From contig CM060196.1 in assembly GCA_030549335.1 (NCBI GenBank), forward strand, positions 14,461,501 to 14,525,500: a stretch of DNA of 64,000 nucleotides, read 5' to 3'. Within the stretch, counting starts at the first letter, position 1, and each line of letters opens with the position of its first letter. The notes beneath the pieces were generated by a model that was not told the DNA's origin, ran no database searches, and saw nothing but the letters and a program-made list of their open reading frames with translations. The stretch comes from Pontederia crassipes (lineage: Eukaryota > Streptophyta > Magnoliopsida > Commelinales > Pontederiaceae). The translations under genes and the position numbers were made by a program. Shown here one piece after another: positions 23,301-33,198 of the stretch.

Positions 23301-26300
23301 TCCATGGCTAGACGGCTTTTTGATCATTTCCTATTGGGAGTTTGGCGTCATGGCCGTTATGTAGGAGTTTACCGATGGGAATTGAGGTTTTGAATGTCTC
23401 AACCATTTCATGCTACCCAGGTGGACCCTAAACAGGAGATTGATGCACTCTCCAATGTCATATGTCTCATCGTGGCTAGGACATTAGCGGACCGGTTGAG
23501 AGGTGCTAGATGACCTGATTCACCCACTGCAGGTGACATTTATCTGTGGCTGCTCCATCACAGACATCTGTTGTTGCCTCAGAGGTCATTGTGCCATACA
23601 AGCAAACATGGTTTTCTTTAGAAGATTGATTTATGTAAAGCCTAAGGTTCGGTCGATTGGCATTTGCTATGACATTACTTGCAAATTTGAGGTTTTCTTA
23701 TGGTTGGATTTCTTGGATGAAGCATTGTATATGCACGATCTCACCCTCGGTCTTAGTTAAATGGCTAACCGGTTGTTGTTGGGTCCAGATAAATTGAGGG
23801 GTTGGACAAGGGTGCCTAGTAGCGCCCATGCTTTTTGTGCTGGCACTGGATGCGCTGGCTTGATATACTTTCTCAAAATGTAACAAAGGTATCATTAGTG
23901 GTTCTAGGTTCACTCCTAGAATATGCAGATGACACTTTATTCTTTGTTGAGGGGTCAATTATGGAGGCATCTGTAGTGGAATCATGATTGAGTTGTTTGA
24001 AATTGCCTCAGTTATGCGGACAAGCCATGTCCATTCATCTTTTTTTTTTTTTGTTATGGCCGCGAAGGCAACCCTTTGTTGTGATTTGTTCACAATCATT
24101 AGTGCTTTGATCACATACCTGGGATTACCACTATAAGATAAATACATTAGATCCTTCGGATGGACTCCGGTTACTGAACGGATGGAGCAAAGTTTTCTTT
24201 TAAATGAATTTTTTTTTTTTGAAACGAAGGATGGAGCAAAGTTAACTCCGCCTATATTTTATAGCCGGTCCCAAGCCCGGATAAAGGAGGAGGGTTGTGT
24301 TAGGCCCCGACAGCCAGCATAAAATCATGTCGAATCTTATGAACATGGATCAACGAATAGCGGAATGGCGTCGTATGATCCATGTAGCCGACCCCACCTA
24401 GTGGAATAAGGCTTTGTTGTTGTTGTTGTTGTTGTTGAAGGATGGAGCAAAGTTACATGGCTAGAACTTGAGGCTACTATCTCACTGAAGATGCCTAGTG
24501 CTTTTGAAGTCTGTCCTTTCATCCTTTTATTAGTCTGTATTGCGGTTGCCATAGCACAGGTGAAGGAATACATGGATACAAAAAAGCATTTTCTTTTGGT
24601 GAGGATGTGATATGGATAGTTCAAGGATACATTTAATTGCAGGGGAAATTTGTTGTCTGATTTCGCAGGACAGGCTTGGGTTCCCAAGCCTATGCTGGAC
24701 TAATAGTGCTCTATTGGCATGATCAGTGGGCCGAATCATAGGACCATAGGCTTATGAAGCATGGTTTTTTTTCACGTGCCATGGACGAGGTCTATTAGGG
24801 ACTATGGACCACACCTTTTGGCATGGAGTCTCCACTATTCTTGCTTGGCATCAGCCTTTCTTCTATGCCTCTCTAGGTTCAGAGTCTGATTTGTCATTTT
24901 GGAACCCTGTGTGGCCCTCTGACAATGCATATGCCACAATGTTCCCCAGGCTTGTAGCACTTTTGGCAGTCTCAGGATTGGCATTTATTAAATGTCGGTT
25001 TTCACCGGGCAGGAATATGGATGTTGCAATGCACATTTGACCTGTGGGATCGGTGTTTTGAGAGTTTCAGAAGTACTTTATCGGATCTCGAGTAGTCATC
25101 TGGACGGCTCCAGAGCAAATGTTGGCGTTCGCTTAATGATCACTGTTTGACAAGAGGAGGCTTCATACAGTTGCTCCCAGGAGGTATGATCTTGACGAGC
25201 ATCACATTTGACTCCCTCTGCATCTAGCGCTTGTGCTCACCTGTCAATGTCAAGATTTTTTCGTTTGGTTGTTGAGGCATGGTAAGATCCTGATTAGAGT
25301 TTATTTCAGATGGATACCGCAGGCATACATAACTTGCGCTCTATGTGGGTTGCAAAGGAGGACATCGAGCACCTTTTTTTCTGCATGTCCCCATTGCTAG
25401 GGATACATGGCGCCAAACTCACCATGCATGATTGATTGGGGGGTGGGTTGGGGGGTGGGTGTGTGGGTGGGGTGGGATGGGTGGGGGCGGCGATTGTGTT
25501 AGCTTCCATGGTCAGCATGTATGTGATCTGACTGCAATGGAATCACACGATTTTGGGGGAGAAAATATGTTGCATATAGAATATTGTACATTAGACATTT
25601 TTTATTAGAGAATGGGATTGTGGATGGCATCACCTTTTTGTCCGTTGGAGGCAAATATATGTAGTACTCCTTTGCATAATTGTACATTCCTATTTTTGTT
25701 TTAATATATGTGGATTTCCTTATCTTTTATTCCAAAATTTCCCTACCACTGCTTTTTATCTATTAACTTTTATTTTCTAGTTGCAATTTTATGTTTTTCC
25801 AATATTGGGGAAAATATAAAGAATCTATATATTTTCTCAAAAATAAAGAATATATATAGGATTAAATGGGGGTCATACGCCTTATAAGGCGTATGACCCT
25901 GATATGCTGCTCGCCCACCCCGGCGCCCCCTCCGCTCTTGCCCTGACTGGGACGGTCCCGGACGCTGCCTCAACCACCGATTGGGGAATCGCGGGGACGC
26001 GCACGGTGAAGGTCTTGAGAACGGGCGGGATGAGGATGCGGTGGGGTTCGGATCGAGCGGCGGAGCAGGTGGCCGTCGAGGACTCGAGTGCGGCCACAGA
26101 GGTGGAGAGGGACATGATGAGGGCCTCGAGGCGCTGGAGATGGGCCTCCTGCTGGTCGAGGGCAGAGATGAGATCCTTGCCGGCGGAGTCACCGGAGACG
26201 AAGGGGACGGCAAGGAGGCAGAGGAGGACAAAGGTCGTCCCTTTGGCTGCGGCCGCCATGGAAGGGTCAAAGCCAGGTCTTGGTCACTTGCGGCCTCAGA

Positions 26301-29300
26301 TCTCGACCATGGGAGACCAAATTGAGCTCGAGATTTAGCGGAGGATTCCGAGACGACTTCGATGCTGAGAGATGCGGACCATCCCTGCACGGCCGTCGAC
26401 GGAGATGCGGACGTTGGTGGTAGCTCTCGAAGTGGCGAGGCATTCCGTCGGAGAGGCCGAGCTTGGCCGGGCGATCGCAAAGATGAGGGAAGTGGCCAGG
26501 GGCAGAGTCCGATTAGATCAATATAAGGCGTATGACCCCCATTAAATCCATATATATACTCACAAAAGATACATAGTTTATGTTTAACTTTTATTTAATT
26601 TTCAAATAAAAAGGTTAAAAATAATTGTATATTTAGATAAATATGAAAGTCTCTGCTAAAAAAAAAATGAAAGTCAAAGTTCCTTTAAAAAAAATATGAA
26701 AGTCAAAGTTAACTGATATGGAGATAAGTGGTATTCCAATAGCTTAGGGTTAACCTTTTGGAAATAATTCAGTTTAGTGCTTTCTCAAAAAATAATTTTA
26801 GTGAGGTTGGTGGAAAAAAAAATACCTTTTTTCAGTATTACTAAGCTTGGACACTTATCTTTCCCCTCTAAATTTAAAAGTTGCCTACTCCCTTTAACAA
26901 GAAAATGTTCACTACTCAGGAAGAAAGGTTTACCACACATCTTGAGTAGGTCATGTTTGACTTTGTAAATTGAAGACACGTGTAGACATGTAACATGCAC
27001 ATTTGGTTCAATTTTTCATTTATACACAGCACGTCTCAGTGAATGTTTTTAGACGACAGTGCGCTATTACTAAAGTTAAATATTTTCTAAAGTCCTTTTG
27101 GTTTAATAATAATCATGTTCTTGAACCACATTTGTCTGATTCACATGCATTATCAACAACTTTGATTATATAGATAGGAAGTTTGACAGGTTTGTATTGT
27201 ATTAGAAATGGGAAATTATGATAAATTTTATAGTTCTTATTATTTCATTTTTTCAGTTTCATTTGCGTCCCTACTCTCAACTTGGGTTGGACAGATCCTT
27301 CGTTCCATCCACGTTGACACATGAAGAGATTATCTCTGAGCTTCTTTCAGAGATACCTGAAATCGCGGATTTCTCGAAACAAATAAACCAAATTTGGGCT
27401 GATGCCATGACAGTTAAACCTTTCACCGTATCAGAGGATAACATTATTGGCATGAATGAAGAACCTTGGTTAAATGCAAATTCTGTTCATGTTGCTGCTA
27501 GCACAAACATGGAAAAGAGAAGAAAAGTCTCATCTGAAGATACGGAGAAAAGATGGCCTGATCAGTTGAATCATCACGATACTCCTGCTTGCTTAGAGAA
27601 CATAACAAGAGAAGAGATGGAGATTGTTCTGTTGGGAACAGGCTCATCACAGCCATCCAAATACCGTAATGTCAGTTCTATTTTTATCAATCTTTTCTCA
27701 AGAGGAAGTTTACTTCTTGATTGTGGTGAAGGGACTTTGGCACAACTTAAAAGAAGGCAAGTTCTTATGAAGAAATGTTTTGTATCTTCTTTAAGTTTCT
27801 TGCCTTTTAATTATCTTCTAGTATTAATCTATTCATTTTTTCAGATTTGGAGTAAAAGGTGCTGATGATCTGTTAAAAGGTTTGAAGTGCATATGGATTT
27901 CTCATATTCATGCTGATCATCATGCTGGCCTCGCCAGAATACTTGCTTTGCGCTGTCATTTGTTAAAGGATGTAGAACATGAACCCGTACTTGTGATTGG
28001 GCCAAGACCACTGAAGAGATTTTTGGATGCATATTCCACGCTTGAAGATCTTGATATGCAGTTCTTGGATTGTAGGCATACATTAGAAACTTCGATGAAT
28101 GCTTCTCTATCCAATTATTCTGGCAACGAGGTCTCCGAAGAAACTCAAGACAAGGCCAACAAGTTAGAATCTACTTTATTTTCTCAAGGTCGTAGAATGC
28201 AAAGATATTGGGAAAGACCTGAGAGTCCAGTTGGTATTGGCTCTGATTTGCCCATTTTAAGAAGGCTAAAGGAAACACTAACTCAGGCAGGTCTGGAAGC
28301 TCTATACAGTGTCCCTGTTGTACATTGTCCACAGGCATTTGCTGTAGTTTTGAAGGCTAAGGAGAGGTCAAATACTACAGGAAAAGCTATTCCTGGCTGG
28401 AAACTTGTGTATTCTGGTGATACTCGGCCATGCCAAGCACTAATTGATGCATCTCTTGATGCGACAGTTCTAATCCATGAGGTCAGTAAAACTTTCCACA
28501 AAATTTTGTTTTCCACCTAAGTTGTCTTTTATTTGCGTATGTGGGTTATACTTTTATTAGGTTGTGCATCTCTTGATGTGACAGTCCTAATCCATGAGGT
28601 CAATTACATTTTCCACAAAAATTTCATTTTCCTCGAGTTCTCTTTTATTTACATATGCATTTTTTGAGAAGGTTTATTTACATATCCATGTTATATTTTT
28701 ATTAGTTTTACTATCAATCCATCCGGTTAAAAAAGTCATTTGATTTCTGTTCATCCAGAACTGTGATTTCCTGCTCTAAAAAAACTGTGATTTCCACGAA
28801 CGGATGCGGCTCTGAACTTGTGAGCCAATTACTTGATGTTGGGTCACTATGTTTGAAAAGTGCGCGGGGGTGTTGAAATCTTGCCATAAATACACAAAAT
28901 GGTGTGGATGCTTAGAGTGAAAAATAGAAATTGAACTCAGGTATAGATACTATCTGACCCATCTCTGCAGCTGCTATTATAGCTGAACTCTCACATTCCA
29001 CTCCAAGCGTATCCCTTCTCATTTTGAAGAATTTATAACTTCGTAGGTCACAAGGTCGGGGGTTTAGGGTGGGGGTGGGTGATATTCAAGGTATGAATAC
29101 AACAACAACAACAACAAAGCCTTATCCCACTAGGTGGGGTCAGCTACATGGATCATACGACGCCAAATTCGTTGATCCATGTTCATAAGATTCGACAGGG
29201 TTTTACGCTGGCTGTCGGGGCCTAACACAACCCTCCTCCTTTATCCGGGCTTGGGACCGGCTATAAAACATAGGCGGAGTTATTCAAGGTATGAATACTG

Positions 29301-31953
29301 TAGAGAAAAGAAAAAAAGAACTATTTAAGGTATGGGATGCTTATCTGACACACCTTACCACAGCTGCTACCAAGCAGTCAATTATTCTCTCTGGATTCCA
29401 GTATGTGGCACAGGTAAGAGTATGGGGTACATCAATTCTTAAAAATCTAGAAGTACAAGTATAGGAATAACTTAAATATATAGAATTTTTTTTTTGAGAA
29501 ATAGAAAAGTTTTATAGCATGATATTATCACAATTATCTAGTATAATTAAGACATACATAAAGATTTATGTTAGGATAAGAACATTAAAGATAAGCAATT
29601 ATTTTAAAAAGAGAAGCCCCTGATTCTTAAAAAATAAGTCAATAAATAATATTTCACCTTATTAAAACAAGTTAAGTAGTTAACAGTTGTCACATTTTTC
29701 AAATGCTCTCCTTTTTTATTCAAATAATCACAGCCAGCGTTTAGTTCATGTTATGAGTTGTCCTTTTAGGTTGCCATGACAAGCAATAAACTTTAAGAGC
29801 TCTGTGCAAGCCCAAAAAAATCTAAGAGCTACAAGTTCTCAAAGTTGCAGAAGATGAGTTCTCAATTTCTCATCTCACTCAGATGATTTCTCACCTTCTC
29901 TGACTCAAATTCAATGCAGAGAGGATGTAGCAAAGGTGATGATAGTTTTTTTTCCTTTTCCTTTATCCCACTAGTTCCCCTTCTCTAGTATTGGTGTCTC
30001 AACATCACCATTTGCTTTGTTTTGAGTTTTTCCGGCAAACATTTGTTGTGGGGTACCCAAAACCGTACCTCTCGCAGACCCAATAACATATCCACGTTTT
30101 TTGTAGAAAGAATTTTCAATTATGTGTGGGTACGCATACACGCACATACTTGGAGTGTACCCGTACCATGTATGCACCTAAGAGGAAGCTCACATACTCG
30201 TGCATCATAAATTCCAGTCCAAGATGGAAATATCAGTATTGAGTAGTCTCTCATTGAACCCTGTTCAGGACAAAATGAGGAGACACTATAAGAATTATCT
30301 CAAACAATTTTTCATCGTGGAAACTCCGCCTATGTTTTATAGCCGGTCCCAAGCCCGGATAAAGGAGGAGGGTTGTGTTAGGCCCCGACAGTCAGCGTAA
30401 AACCTTGTCGAATCTCATGAACATGGATCAACGAATATGAGCGGAATGACGTCGTATGATCCATGTAGCCGACCCCACCTAGTGGGATAAGGCTTTGTTG
30501 TTGTTGTCATTTTTCATCGTGGACTTCATCTTGGTTTGTTTCCATATAAACCTTGGTTTCTGAGAGTAGGTATCAATACTAATATGGTTTACTGCACAGT
30601 TATTGGAGTGTGTCCATCTTGTATTGCACATTGACAAAACATCAGACACAAAAGCATATACTTGCAATCATCCTGAATGCAACATTTTTTCCTAAGGCAA
30701 CATTGTTTATGGGGTAGAGGATGACTGATCAATTGCGCTGGCCATGCAACTGTGATAAATGATGCGGAAGATTTATCAACATGAAAAAATATAAATAGTT
30801 TGGATTGGTTCAATAGCATTTTTTTCCCTATATCGTAGTTATGATTATTAATTTTTTATCAGAGTAGTTGTAGTTGAGTAAATGATCATTTACCAGTAAT
30901 GTTGAAACAAGAAAAGTAAAGAAAAATGGGAGCACAAATCGGTTTGGCTTTGCCCCTAATCCCAAAAGTTTAAATGATATGGGTGAAAACTGACCAGATA
31001 ATTTAAAGTACATTAACAATGATCTAATGGAAACCCTGTACCATGCACGTCGTTATCTTTCTTGTTAAAACATGATCAAACAAAATCAGCAACTCATCAT
31101 TTCTCTTACCTTACCTTCTACTTTGTAAAATGTGACAAATAAGAAAAGAAAAGAAAAATTGAAACACAAATCGGTTCGACTTGCCCAATCCAAAGTTTAT
31201 ATAATATGAGCAAAAATAAGTGACCAGATTCGGAACATGTTTCACACAGCACAAATGTAGAAGGTAAATACGATGGGTTGCCCGAGATACTTTAAAATAC
31301 ATTATCAATGATCTAAATGGAATACCCTGTATCAGGCACATCCTTATATTTCTTGTTAAAACATAACCAAACAAAATTGGCAACTTGTGGTCCGAGGTTT
31401 ATTATCTATGACATGCTTCATCTTGAGTTTTTTTCAATATTTTCTGCAACTATCATGCATTTAAATTATCAGACACCTTAAACTTTTGCTATGCTCTTTC
31501 TCAGAAAAAACTATCCTGTGCTATAAGGGTAGATGTTGAATTGGTTGAAAAAATTTTTTTTCTTTCTAAATTCCAATTCCAGCCTGTATTATGAACCTTT
31601 TCTTGGTAGTTGACATGATAACTTTTGGCTTCTAAATGTTGCAGGCAACATTTGAGGAAAGCCTGAAGGAAGAAGCAATTGCTAAGAACCACAGCACGAC
31701 TACAGAAGCAATTGGAGTGGGAACGTCGGCGGGTGCATATCGCGTTATCCTTACCCATTTCAGTCAGAGATATCCAAAAATCCCGGTGTTTGATGAGATG
31801 GATCACAAAACATGTATAGCTTTCGACTTGATGTCCGTTAACCTAGCAGATCTACCGGTGCTTCCGAAGTTTCTTCCTTATTTCAAACTTCTGTTCAGAA
31901 ATGATATGATAATTGATGAATCCGAAGATGTTCATGATTCAGTCATGTACTAA
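14352..31953 (+). CDS. tRNase Z, long form (ELAC2/TRZ3-TRZ4 type)
   Basis: Endonuclease that removes the 3' trailer of precursor tRNAs. Exons: 14352-14813, 15183-15272, 18943-18987, 19300-19354, 19502-19545, 19694-19919, 20033-20202, 20463-20728, 21776-21923, 22009-22053, 27257-27756, 27845-28481, 31645-31953; together 998 codons, in frame throughout. Residues 1-60 are Ser/Leu/Arg-rich like an organelle transit peptide, followed by a Gly/Arg-rich stretch (60-95). The degenerate N-terminal metallo-lactamase half starts near 155 with GTGMDTQDTS. The catalytic half starts near 640: GTGSSQPSKYRN (644-655), DCGEGT (672-677), metal motif HIHADH (704-709), SGDTRP (874-879), HEAT (895-898) and His934 in THFSQRY, so it looks active. 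Coding sequence is only 17% of the gene. Intron 11 has a GC donor. Met110 could start a form without the transit peptide. Confidence 0.93.
16540..17542. mobile_element. MITE-like element in tRNase Z intron 2
   Basis: The outer ends resemble each other as inverted repeats: GGGTCCGTTCACTG on the left against GGGCGTTTCTCTAG (reverse complement of the right end). Inside both edges there are repeated ATTGCC/GGCAAT and ATTACC/GGTAAT words. The centre is AT-rich and consists of two direct copies of 341 bases. No coding capacity and no clear target duplication. Class uncertain, perhaps hAT-like. Confidence 0.45.
16598..17279. repeat. 341 bp direct tandem duplication
   Basis: The block starting AGATTACCACTT at 16598 is repeated from 16939 with only a handful of differences (for example TAGTATACA versus TAGTATGCA). 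The low divergence implies a recent duplication inside the MITE-like element. Confidence 0.92.
17870..18300 (+). other. Pyrimidine-rich, GC-rich block in intron 2
   Basis: Sharply different from its AT-rich surroundings: strings of CTCTCC, CCCTCTC and CCGCCGCC. Overlapping frames translate to low-complexity Ser/Leu/Pro sequence with no domain, so I do not call a gene. It ends at the SINE at 18310. It could be a captured 5' UTR or promoter fragment of some gene; nothing proves that. Confidence 0.5.
18310..18503 (+). mobile_element. Au-type SINE, copy 1
   Basis: Begins AACTCCGCCTATATTTTATA, contains GCCGGTCCCAAGCCCGGATA, and ends GGGATAAGGCTTTGTTGTTG plus TTG repeats, the 3' signature I know from plant Au SINEs. 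It lies in tRNase Z intron 2 on the sense strand. Unlike the other four copies, no target duplication is visible, so it may be older or rearranged. Confidence 0.8.
18702..18925 (+). repeat. Diverged ~115 bp tandem duplication
   Basis: Two similar segments follow each other, sharing TTGAGGGA/CTGAGGGA, ATCATGAGC, TTGATT, CCATTTTCTATGAAG or TCTATTTTCTATGAAG, and ATTGGATGGTCA. They are clearly diverged, so the duplication is old. It lies just before exon 3 of tRNase Z. Confidence 0.7.
20845..21002 (-). mobile_element. Au-type SINE, copy 2
   Basis: Antisense to the gene in tRNase Z intron 8. Starts with CAAC repeats and AAAGCCTTATCCCACTAGG and ends AGGCGGA. Flanked by a perfect 18 bp target duplication gttgtggatgattaacca (20827-20844 and 21003-21020). 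Shorter than the others, with a small internal deletion where copy 4 reads ggatcatacgacgcc. Confidence 0.9.
22101..22442 (+). repeat. 171 bp tandem duplication at the start of intron 10
   Basis: The run CCTGGCTAGTTCAGTTTC at 22101 recurs as CCTGACTGGTTCAGTTTC at 22272, followed by the long shared words AAGGTTTATTCTTAGG, TTTTGCATTGAGATACT and TTGACCTACAATT. Moderately diverged, non-coding. Confidence 0.85.
24195..24228. mobile_element. Short poly-T insert with target duplication
   Basis: About 34 bases dominated by a T run lie between two copies of ggatggagcaaagtt (24180-24194 and 24229-24243) within the dead LINE. The structure fits a severely 5'-truncated antisense retroposon tail. The next SINE then inserted into the right-hand copy. 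Confidence 0.5.
24245..24437 (+). mobile_element. Au-type SINE, copy 3, inside the LINE
   Basis: Sense orientation, ends in seven TTG units. Perfect 18 bp target duplication aaggatggagcaaagtta at 24227-24244 and 24438-24455. Removing it and the short insert before it restores the LINE frame from ERMEQ into KLHG, so the SINE came after the LINE. Confidence 0.92.
25859..26549 (-). mobile_element. Pack-MULE-like element with captured GC-rich sequence
   Basis: Terminal inverted repeats of 28 bases (25859-25886 and 26522-26549) with one mismatch, starting GGATTAAATGGG / GGATTTAATGGG. A 9 bp direct repeat atatatata flanks it (25850-25858 and 26550-26558), the size expected for Mutator-like elements, though low in complexity. 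The left terminus is immediately followed by an inverted copy of itself, forming a perfect 30 bp palindrome at 25870-25899. The interior is very GC-rich, in contrast to the surrounding AT-rich intron, and has an open reading frame on the minus strand. It encodes no transposase. It lies antisense in tRNase Z intron 10. Confidence 0.75.
25882..26259 (-). pseudogene. Captured gene fragment: secreted-type N-terminus, 125 codons
   Basis: Starts MAAAAKGTTFVLLCLLAVP and looks like a signal peptide (about 1-23, cleavage after VSG), followed by a possible coiled coil (LISALDQQEAHLQRLEALIM, about 29-48) and a Pro/Val/Ala-rich part. The frame runs into the transposon terminus, whose bases encode the last residues, so the original C-terminus is missing. 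GC-rich codon use is like a host first exon. I do not recognise the parent protein. Whether it is expressed is unknown; a chance frame in GC-rich DNA is possible, but a signal peptide at the start argues for capture of a real first exon. Confidence 0.5.
27757..27844 (+). other. tRNase Z intron 11 with GC donor
   Basis: An 88-base intron with donor AG|GCAAGT and acceptor TTTTCAG|A. Splicing here joins residues LAQLKR to RFGVKGADD, matching the continuous tRNase Z sequence between the GEGT motif and the HIHADH motif. No GT donor nearby keeps the frame. AG|GCAAGT is the strong consensus for the minor GC-AG class handled by the major spliceosome. Confidence 0.85.
28449..28688 (+). repeat. 117 bp duplication of the exon 12 end in intron 12
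   Basis: The last 33 bases of exon 12 plus the start of intron 12 (28449-28565) are repeated from 28566. Shared words: GCATCTCTTGATG, CTAATCCATGAGGTCA and TTTCCACAAAA. The second copy is preceded by TTTTATTAG, a usable acceptor, and keeps a GT after CATGAG. If included in mRNA it would add a TGA stop after six codons. Confidence 0.85.
29101..29280 (-). mobile_element. Au-type SINE, copy 4
   Basis: Antisense in tRNase Z intron 12; starts with five AAC units and ends AGGCGGAGT. Perfect 18 bp target duplication tattcaaggtatgaatac at 29083-29100 and 29281-29298. Essentially full length compared with copies 3 and 5. Confidence 0.92.
30322..30508 (+). mobile_element. Au-type SINE, copy 5
   Basis: Sense orientation in tRNase Z intron 12, ending GGCTTTGTTGTTGTTGTC. 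Target duplication of 15 bp atttttcatcgtgga at 30307-30321 and 30509-30523, perfect. Confidence 0.92.
30890..31391 (+). repeat. Diverged ~245 bp tandem duplication in intron 12
   Basis: Copy 1 (about 30896-31091) and copy 2 (about 31141-31382) share CACAAATCGGTT, TGACCAGAT, ACATTA-CAATGATCTAA, CCCTGTA and TTCTTGTTAAAACAT followed by CAAACAAAAT. The second copy has an extra ~40 bases in the middle. Non-coding. Confidence 0.8.
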
Positions 31954-32570
31954 AGATGATTCATAAATTTATTATTGGTGATGATGGGTGAAGAAAAGTC
32001 GTTCCCCTGTGCTGGAACCAGGGGGATTTCATCATCATTCTTTCACCTTTTTTTTTGTGTAATTGTAAATTTTCTACACTTCAACGTAGCTATGAAAAAC
32101 AATCTGTTGAGCAATGAAGGCAACGGATGATAGAGACATGGGTGTATGGGGCTGGTGCTACCTTTTGCAGTTCATTTTGCCTTATGATTTATGTATTTTT
32201 TCCGTAATAACAGGGAATTTATCATGCTTGAGCATACGGCATATCTCAAGCATTTCACTGCAGTATAGTGTTATATACACGTGTAACAATTTTTTAGTAT
32301 AGTGTTATATTAGGAAACAGGTCATTATATAACTGAAACTAAATGTTTTTTTAATATATTTTTTCTTGGTCAACTTATGATGCTTTGGTCAGACAACAAA
32401 ATTAGAAAGGCAACATTTTAATTATGACCAAGTCTTGAGATGAGAAAAATAAAATAGCATTTTAATTATGACCAACAAAAATAGTGACTGAGCAAACTGA
32501 GCAATTTGTGGGGAAGTTGGAACAGAATCCCCAATCCAAGGAGTCGTTTACAACGAACTCCACATCTGTT
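31954..32570 (+). other. tRNase Z 3' UTR and spacer
   Basis: After the TAA stop comes T-rich trailer sequence (32040-32090), then AT-rich spacer to the next promoter. I see no separate gene; short frames near 32114 and 32484 lack any domain. Confidence 0.55.
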
Positions 32571-32571
32571 T

Positions 32572-32584
32572 CCTTTTATACATA
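32572..32584 (+). promoter_or_regulatory. Probable TATA box of the CASP-like gene
   Basis: CCTTTTATACATA sits about 110 bases before the start codon at 32685, followed by a TC-rich stretch typical of plant leaders. Position and sequence fit a TATA box; no other core element is obvious. Confidence 0.45.
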
Positions 32585-32684
32585 CCTTGATGCATCACTT
32601 AGTACATTAATCCTCCAGCCTGTTCTTTTCTCTTCTTCTTCTTCTCGTCTCTCTCTGTCTCTGTACTGAGTTTTGAATAATCCA

Positions 32685-33142
32685 ATGGAAACCATCGCAA
32701 GCTCCGGGGAGAAGAAATATTCATCAAGAGCGTCCAACACTTCTAATTTCAGCAGGGGATCCAGAAGGGCTTGGCAGCTCCTGCTCCGGGCTCTGGCGGC
32801 CTCGGCGGCGCTCGCCGCCGCCCTCACCATGGCTTTCAACGAGGAGACTACCAGCCTCGGCGTAGGCCTCACCATGCACGCGGACTACAAGTTGTCACCG
32901 ACCATGAGGTACCTGTTTCTACCTGCAGTTAATGTCTACATCTCCAACTAATGTTCGACGTGACCTTGTCAGTACTAATTATGTCCCCCCCCCCCCCCCC
33001 CCCCCCCCACGGTCCGTTGCACCGCATGCATGCAGGTCATTCGTGATCGTGAACGCGATTGTATGCGCCTACACTTTCGTGTCTCTGCCCGTGGTCACCT
33101 ACTGCGGAAATGGGAGCGTCGTTCAGCTCATGGATATGGTAA

Positions 33143-33198
<56 letters not shown>

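Larger units (their letters stand above)
22560..25690 (+). mobile_element. Degenerate L1-type LINE in tRNase Z intron 10
   Basis: A broken reverse transcriptase reads through several frames. Recognisable pieces in order: WLDFLDEALY near 23702, GQGCLVAPMLFVLALDALA near 23800 (shifted frame), the catalytic box YADD at 23922-23933, YLGLPL near 24117, ERMEQ near 24176, then after an inserted SINE KLHG and NLRLLS near 24450, and a zf-RVT-like EHLFF near 25370. Many stops and frameshifts make it dead. The 5' part (22560-23500) is unrecognised, and neither a poly-A tail nor target duplication was found, so both ends are approximate. Confidence 0.8.

Noticed and set aside
25770-26480. 236-codon minus-strand frame over the Pack-MULE-like element
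   Set aside because: Ser/Pro/Arg-rich frame that runs through the transposon end into AT-rich flank. The other minus-strand frame, with a signal peptide, is the better candidate.
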